Assembly: GCA_033064195.1 (NCBI GenBank)
Contig: JARBJD010000540.1
Coordinates: forward strand, 1-35,385
Source of the DNA: Blattamonas nauphoetae
Taxonomy: Eukaryota; Preaxostyla; Oxymonadida
DNA: 35,385 nt
Direction: 5' to 3'
Shown piece after piece: positions 30,380-35,385 of this stretch. The position numbers were made by a program, and so were the translations under genes. Position 1 is the stretch's first letter. The number at the start of each line of letters is the position of its first letter. Below the pieces are notes generated by a model. It made no database searches, had not been told where the DNA came from, and worked only from the letters and a program-made list of their open reading frames with translations.

Positions 30380-32846
30380 ATGACAACAAAAGTTGAAGAG
30401 AAAAAAGTCAGTGATATTTGTGCCATGAATCCTAGATTAGTCGACGATCAACTTGAAGCATTGCTCAGTGGAATTTCAATCGAAATACAATCTTTGTTCG
30501 ATCGTTTGAGAGTTCATGAAGTTCCAATTTATGACTACAAGAAATATAGCGAAGGTGCTTCAATCGATAATGCTGGATCCAGAAAGACAGGAACAGCGAT
30601 AAATATTGCACATGTGGCTAATCTAGCAGTCGTGGACATTGACATCTTGAATAAGGATGCTGGTGAAGCAGCTAAAACAAAAATCAGACAATCAGTGATT
30701 GATGTACTACCTAAAATGTCGGATTAGTCGTCACTGGTTCTGGTGGTCTTCACATATATTGCGACATTGACGGATACAAACTGGAAAAGAATTCAATGGT
30801 AAAGGTGAAGAAAACAGAACAATACGATGTGGATTTGTTTGCTTGTGTAGACTCCAATCTGCGCTGGATTGTGCAACCAAAATCAAGAGTGCAAAGGAAA
30901 GTCGAAGGCAAGAATAAAATCCATACATATTCAACATTGAATGATTTTAATCAGCTCTTCAAACTGGCAACATTGTCTGATGTATTGTCCAATCTGGGTA
31001 TTGTATTGAAGGCAAATACATCAGAGAAGAAGCCATCAGTCAAGCCTCCAAAGTCAGAAAGTCCAAAAGCTCCTGCATTCGATAGTGAATCAATTCAACA
31101 GTATTCTTTGAAGCAAGCAGAGCTAATCAGAAAAGGATTAACAGGACTGACAATCCACAATGATTCTGGCTCTCGTTCACTCGAGGATGAAGTCTCGCTG
31201 TTGCCGTTGTTTGCTGGACTCAATTCATTGCGACAAATTGATGGATTCACTGACGAGATGCTGGACCAAACGTACCAAGACGTCTATGCTCACAATACAT
31301 TAACAGAGAATACAAAAATGAATTGGAATGCACAAAGAATCAGATATGCATCCAATATTTCGCATCCAGGAGTACTCGTCAAAATCATTCGGATCCACAA
31401 TGAGAAATACTACAATGATGAACTCGTTATTCCTCTCACGGACTACGATGTCTCTGATGTATTTGACAGCATTGATGAATCCGAGGAGGACCAATGCCTT
31501 GAACAAAGCAATGATGAACCAATCAATGATAAAATTGATCTTCTGTCTTCATTTGACTTCTCTTCAATCAGAAAAAAGGCAACGAATAAAGAATACAAAT
31601 CGGAAAAAGAAGTTCTGAGAGATCTATTGAAAGTTCTTCGCTGTGTTGAAGTATCTTTGCTTTGCATTGTGAAGGAATACAGTTCGCTTGATCTCTGCTA
31701 TCGGGTAAATGTTCAGAAAGAAAGCAGTGTCCTGAGATTGTTGAAATCAATTAAAGTGACCATACCAAACGAAGATCCAAAGAAAGTGAAAGTGTTCAAT
31801 TGCCAAAGCTTATTCGAGGACAATCGTCATCGTTTCATGGTCAATGGCATTCGCTTTATCAGTGACAATCCAGACATGTTCTCACTATTTCAAGGATACA
31901 AATATCCATTCGTTGATGAAGTAAACAATCAGCTTATTCAACCATTCTTGGATTTCACCAAAGAGATCATCTCCGACAACAATGAGGAATTGTATAGCTT
32001 CATCTTGAATTGGATTTCTTTTGTCATTCAGAATCCAGGTCAGAAGACAGCATCTGTCATCATCTTGAAGGAATGCAGGAATTGGCAAGAATGTTTGGAC
32101 CAATGTGCTCTGTGAACTACTGCGTGGATATTCTGCTCCAAATATAACCGATATTCAGGAACTATGCGGTACATTCAATACAGTGATTGAGGGAAAGATG
32201 CTGATTGTCTGTAATGAACTGAAGAATGTTGGTGAAGAAAGAATGTCCAATTTTGATGCTCTCAAATCCATAATATCAGATACAAGCTTCAGAGCAAACG
32301 AGAAAGGAATTGCCAGACGTGATGCCGAGAATGTAGCCAATCTAATCTTCTGTACAAACAACGCATATCCAGTTAAGATTGAAGTCGACGACAGACGTTA
32401 CTGTGTGTGCAAAGTGTCCAATAAAAAGAAAGATGATGCTGCATTCTTTCTCAATCTCATTCGCTCATTCTCTCCTGAATTCTACTCACATTTGTTGACC
32501 TACTTCAGACAAAGAGACATCTCCAACTTCAATCCAAGACAACTACCAAACACTGATGCTAGATGTCTACTCCAAGAAGTGTCCAGATCAGCAATAGGAG
32601 ACTTTTGCTTTGCGCACATTCACGAATTGAGAAAGGAATGCCATGCTCATATGCAGCTGAAATCATGCCTGAATATTACAAAAATTGAAGACATTCCAGA
32701 TGGATTTACATGAGCATTGCACTAGAAAGAAAGTCACCATGAATAAAACAAGAGTGTGGTGCTATGTGATCGATCCAAAATATGCCGAACTGCTTAGAAG
32801 GTCTACTCTTGAATCAGAAACCGATGAAGAAGACAGTCTTGAATAA
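30380..32846 (+). pseudogene. Polinton D5-like primase-helicase, right copy
   Basis: It has the same layout as 5615-8150. AVVDIDI and VVTGSGG stand in the primase part. A long linker follows with DLFACVDSNLRWIVQP and GLNSLRQIDGFTDEML. The SF3 helicase part contains IQNPGQKTASVIILK before the Walker A region, MLIVCNEL, NLIFCTNNAYPV and VDDRRYCVCKV. The tail has VIDPKYAELLRR and an acidic end. Protein similarity to the left copy is high throughout, while many codons differ at the third base. This points to long purifying selection after duplication and before decay. It would act at the replication fork of the element. This copy is less broken than the left one, with about three or four breaks. 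Confidence 0.82.
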
Positions 32847-33169
32847 GCACAGCAATGTAGATATATTTTTGAAGCACTATTGATGGTCCACAAGCCCACA
32901 AAGTCCACAGTCGCTCAGAAATGGTCTCAAATTGATGAATACATACAAGTTTTCTCTTCTCTTGTTCTGTGACCTGAGTCAAATAACGAAAATTGTGGCT
33001 TCAAAATAAAAAAGTCCACAATAATTATCATGTAATATAACAGCTATGAGCCAAGTACAAATGCCATTTTCAATCTTTCGAACTCAATCGTGGACCTGTG
33101 GACCCGTGGACCATCAAAAACTTCAACCAATTATTTTCCCCAATCCACCTGGGGCACCTACGGCACCTC
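32847..33169. repeat. doublet units on the outer side of the right helicase
   Basis: Degenerate GTCCACAAGCCCACAAAGTCCA near 32885 (first 20 bases: GTCCACAAGCCCACAAAGTC) faces GTGGACCTGTGGACCCGTGG at 33090 in inverse orientation. The latter is followed by CCACCTGGGGCACCTACGGC. A block near 32988-33026 matches 28911-28942. No comparable unit is seen outside the left helicase. Confidence 0.65.
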
Positions 33170-33563
33170 ATTCCACAAATGATCATCCATCAATTCCCAA
33201 CACCTATTCATCTCTCCATCAATGTCCACAAATCAATGTCCATACATCGATTATCTCCACCTCATAACAAACACTTGTTACACGTAAAACCCCATCAATG
33301 TCTCTCAACTATCTCTTACACACTCATGTCACGTATTTCAACATCAATGGCTCCTCATCAATATCTCCTCATCAATATCTCCTCATCAATGCCTCCTTCA
33401 CCCCTCCCAATCTCTTCACCTATGCCCAATCATCCTAGTCTCTTCACCTATTTTCCCACACATATCTTTTCACCTGTGCCTAATCACCCTTGCCTATGCC
33501 ACCTATTTCCCTACACTTATCCTTATCAACTACTCAACCACCACCCTATATCTCTGACAATAC
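33170..33563. repeat. right terminal repeat of the Polinton, satellite-like
   Basis: It consists of degenerate units around CATCAATATCTCCTCATCAA and CTTCACCTATGCCCAATCA on the plus strand, the mirror pattern of 5143-5600. It ends near CCACCCTATATCTCTGACA, which resembles the left edge read inward. The open frames across it are only repeat translation. Confidence 0.7.
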
Positions 33564-33878
33564 ATGGGTTGTTCGGATTGGATATTCATTCTGGCTCGTA
33601 TTCATTCATTTTGGGTTTTCACAATCTTTCCGAAATGCATGGTCAAACACGAAACATAATGTTTGAAATGGATGGAAGAGTCAAATAATTAATGAGTGCA
33701 GTTGTGAATGCGGTTGGTATTCCATCTTGCCCAATGTTGATTGGACTCTGTTCAGTAGTGAAAGCACAGTCGTTTCTGGTGGATCATCTCGTAAAAAGGT
33801 GTTTCACGAGAAAATTTGTGAAGAAAAGATTGTTTTCGGATGATACTGAATTTTTCACGAAGTCGGAAGCTTCTTGCG
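33564..33878. other. right flank between Polinton and hAT remnant
   Basis: I recognise no domain on either strand. A plus-strand frame of 75 codons from 33692 has no features that support it. No tyrosine-recombinase motif is visible, so this does not look like the continuation of the DIRS-like element at 1.6-5.1 kb. Confidence 0.4.
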
Positions 33879-35330
33879 TCAAAAGTTCACGGCACAAAAT
33901 GCGAGGTTGTGTTTTCTGAGAAGAAGTCGAGACTCCACATGTTGGTTCAAAATGCTGTTTCGAAGATCTTTCTTCTGTCGCCGAAGATGTATGAATGACC
34001 TTTCAATATCACATGTTGTCCATGGAGGATGATACACATGGCATTGATGAAAATCTATCAAGTTTTGGCAAATAAGAGCAGTAGTTGATATAAGTGTGAA
34101 TCGATGGGCCATTTGGGAGGAGATGGTTCGACGGCCTTGATCCATAATGTCGCAGAGGATGAGAGAGGCATTTCATTTCGAAGTGGTTTTCGTGATTCAG
34201 ACAGTGAATTGGAGCGAATCCGCATATAAAGAGATATGGACAATTGTTGGAATGGATGGCTTGTCTTGTGATCTGAAGCATGAAATCGAATGAAATGAAA
34301 TTCAGGTCGGTCGACTGAAGGGATTTACAGAGTAGGTAGCCAGGTTGGAGGACCAGAACAGTTAAAAAGTCGAAGATATGAAGCTGTTCCAAAGCATTGA
34401 GCTAATTGGCGTGTTCGCAGATCAGTAGCAAGGAGTGATGGTGAATAGCGATTGAAAGTGCTTCAACACAGCTTTTGCTGTCACATGGAGAGTGAACCAG
34501 CGTGTGACAACGGAATATGGGATCAGATGTTTTTCTCTTCCGTTTTGGGTCTGAATCTCACTGAGAAGCTGTTTTCGTGCATGTGATCGTGAAATATGCA
34601 CCGCGAGAGAATGATATGACGTAAGAAGACGTTGAATAATGTTGAGAGAAGTCATAGAGATCGTATGCTTAAAGACGAGCTGAAGACGGTGTGACGAACA
34701 GTGAATTGGTCGAAGAAAGGGAAATCGGTTGAGAAGACGACCCCAGAGACCATTTCCCAACCCAGTCATTGTTGATTCGCCATCCGTGCCCACACTGATA
34801 AACGAGTTTGCGGGAAGATCGAACTCTTCAAAAAGAGAGTCTACCAAATCGAAGTGTGCTTTTCCGTCTGCTTGTTTTATGAGAGGGCGCATTGATAGGA
34901 GCATTGAAAACGGTTGGTTGTTCATATTCAAGATTCGAAGGTGACCTGCCACTTGTTTTGTTCCCGTGCTATCTGTTGTCCCATCCAGCATCAAGCTGAA
35001 TGGAAAGAAGAGGAGAGATAAACCTGAAGTTGAGTGGTCCGTGTGGAACACCATTTGTCGGCCAAATACCAATACATCCGCAAACCGGTAAATGCTAATG
35101 AATAAAGTTGTGGACATTGGTCCGCGAGTCGAGAAGACGATATAAGGAAGGATAGGTGGATGCAGGATAAAGTGTATAGTATTTCTGAACATATATCTGA
35201 AGTATATGAAGGTCGAATGAGAAGTACAATTGGTGAATTGGTTAAGTCTCTGACTTTTACGCTGAAATGAACGAGCAGAGAGAGTGGATTAGGAGGAGAA
35301 ACAGATTGAGTCCAGAGTTTAGTGAACATT
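33879..35330 (-). mobile_element. hAT DNA transposon remnant
   Basis: On the minus strand, a hAT transposase catalytic part (34422-35192) is followed by a disrupted middle part. A C-terminal dimerisation motif, CDIERSFIHLRRQKKDLRN, lies near 34000 and is typical of hAT enzymes (ERSF, then basic helix). The N-terminal part extends to at least 35330 in another frame, with FTKLWTQSVSPPNPLSLL, and may run off the window. Terminal repeats were not found. The element is frameshifted in at least three places. Confidence 0.75.
34422..35192 (-). pseudogene. hAT transposase core
   Basis: Numbered from the first Met of the open frame: SLMLDGTTDSTGTKQ (D70) is the first catalytic Asp region. ISVGTDGESTMTGLGNG (D137) is the second. 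IHCSSHRLQLVF (164-175) is the conserved Cys-x2-His insertion motif of hAT enzymes. VVTRWFTL (229-236) includes the conserved Trp. The final Glu and the dimerisation domain lie in other frames beyond 34422, so this copy cannot make a full enzyme. The closest relatives by style are ZNF862-like hAT proteins. Confidence 0.78.
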
Positions 35331-35385
35331 GGGCGAAATGAAGAAAAGGAGGATCAAGAAATACGAAGTATGGTCGGACAGTGGT

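Larger units (their letters stand above)
5143..33563. mobile_element. large Polinton/Maverick element, fossil
   Basis: The element spans about 28.4 kb including a 2-kb pogo-like insertion. Its parts are inverted satellite-like ends, two primase-helicases, an S74 fibre-like gene, two capsid-like genes, a packaging ATPase, a protein-primed family B polymerase and a retroviral-type integrase. Polymerase B, rve integrase and packaging ATPase with capsid genes together define the family. Borders are estimates good to about 10 bp. The left edge begins near AGTGAGAGATA and the right edge, read inward on the minus strand, near TGTCAGAGATA. A clear 6-bp target duplication was not seen. About seven genes look whole while the rest are interrupted, about 25 breaks in total, so it is a fossil, though not an extremely old one. 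Some breaks could be assembly noise. I recognise no adenovirus-type maturation protease. Confidence 0.88.

Noticed and set aside
5140-33570. A 6-bp target duplication flanking the Polinton
   Set aside because: Candidate hexamers (CTCTAT on the left, ATACAT on the right) do not match well enough.
33098-33688. 196-codon plus-strand ORF
   Set aside because: It runs through the right terminal minisatellite into flank and shows no domain.
33564-33878. Continuation of the DIRS recombinase after the Polinton
   Set aside because: No recombinase catalytic motif is visible in any frame.

Overview
The window is repeat-rich, AT-leaning DNA from a single-celled eukaryote. I infer a eukaryote because nearly everything recognisable is eukaryotic mobile DNA: a DIRS-like retrotransposon, a Polinton/Maverick, a pogo-like transposon and a hAT transposon. 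A metamonad (oxymonad or parabasalid) is my guess, since large Polintons with capsid genes are common there. The sequence itself does not prove it, and no host housekeeping gene is visible.

Layout. Positions 1-1590 are GC-richer flank with no recognisable gene. Positions about 1591-5140 are a broken DIRS-like element: gag-like ORF, reverse transcriptase plus RNase H, and the start of a tyrosine recombinase. It stops where a very large Polinton begins. The Polinton spans about 5143-33563, some 28.4 kb including a 2-kb passenger. It has satellite-like inverted ends and a D5-type primase-helicase just inside each end, pointing outward. Between them, left to right, lie iterated repeat arrays, an S74-peptidase fibre-like gene, a minus-strand morphogenesis block (unknown gene, two paralogous capsid-like genes, two small MAPG proteins, two more genes), a packaging ATPase, small genes, a protein-primed DNA polymerase B, a retroviral-type integrase, a second repeat zone with a Pol III-type tRNA-like unit, and the second primase-helicase. 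The pogo-like element (11250-13295) sits in the left repeat array with a clean TA duplication. From about 33.9 kb to the right edge is a decayed hAT transposase on the minus strand.

How it fits together. Integrase, polymerase B, ATPase and capsid-like genes are the classic Polinton set for integration, protein-primed copying, packaging and shell building. The element also carries two D5 primase-helicases, an S74 fibre-like protein and inverted arrays of 8-9-bp doublets next to each helicase. Many genes share a T-rich box ending in TAAATG or TARAA-ATG, resembling a dedicated promoter. Several genes look whole, but others are interrupted (about 25 breaks in all), so I treat the element as a fossil.

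The most unusual feature is the mirror symmetry. The outer 4.1-4.6 kb on each side (satellite end, primase-helicase, doublet array and a conserved noncoding block) are homologous in inverted orientation. The two helicases differ mostly at third codon positions.
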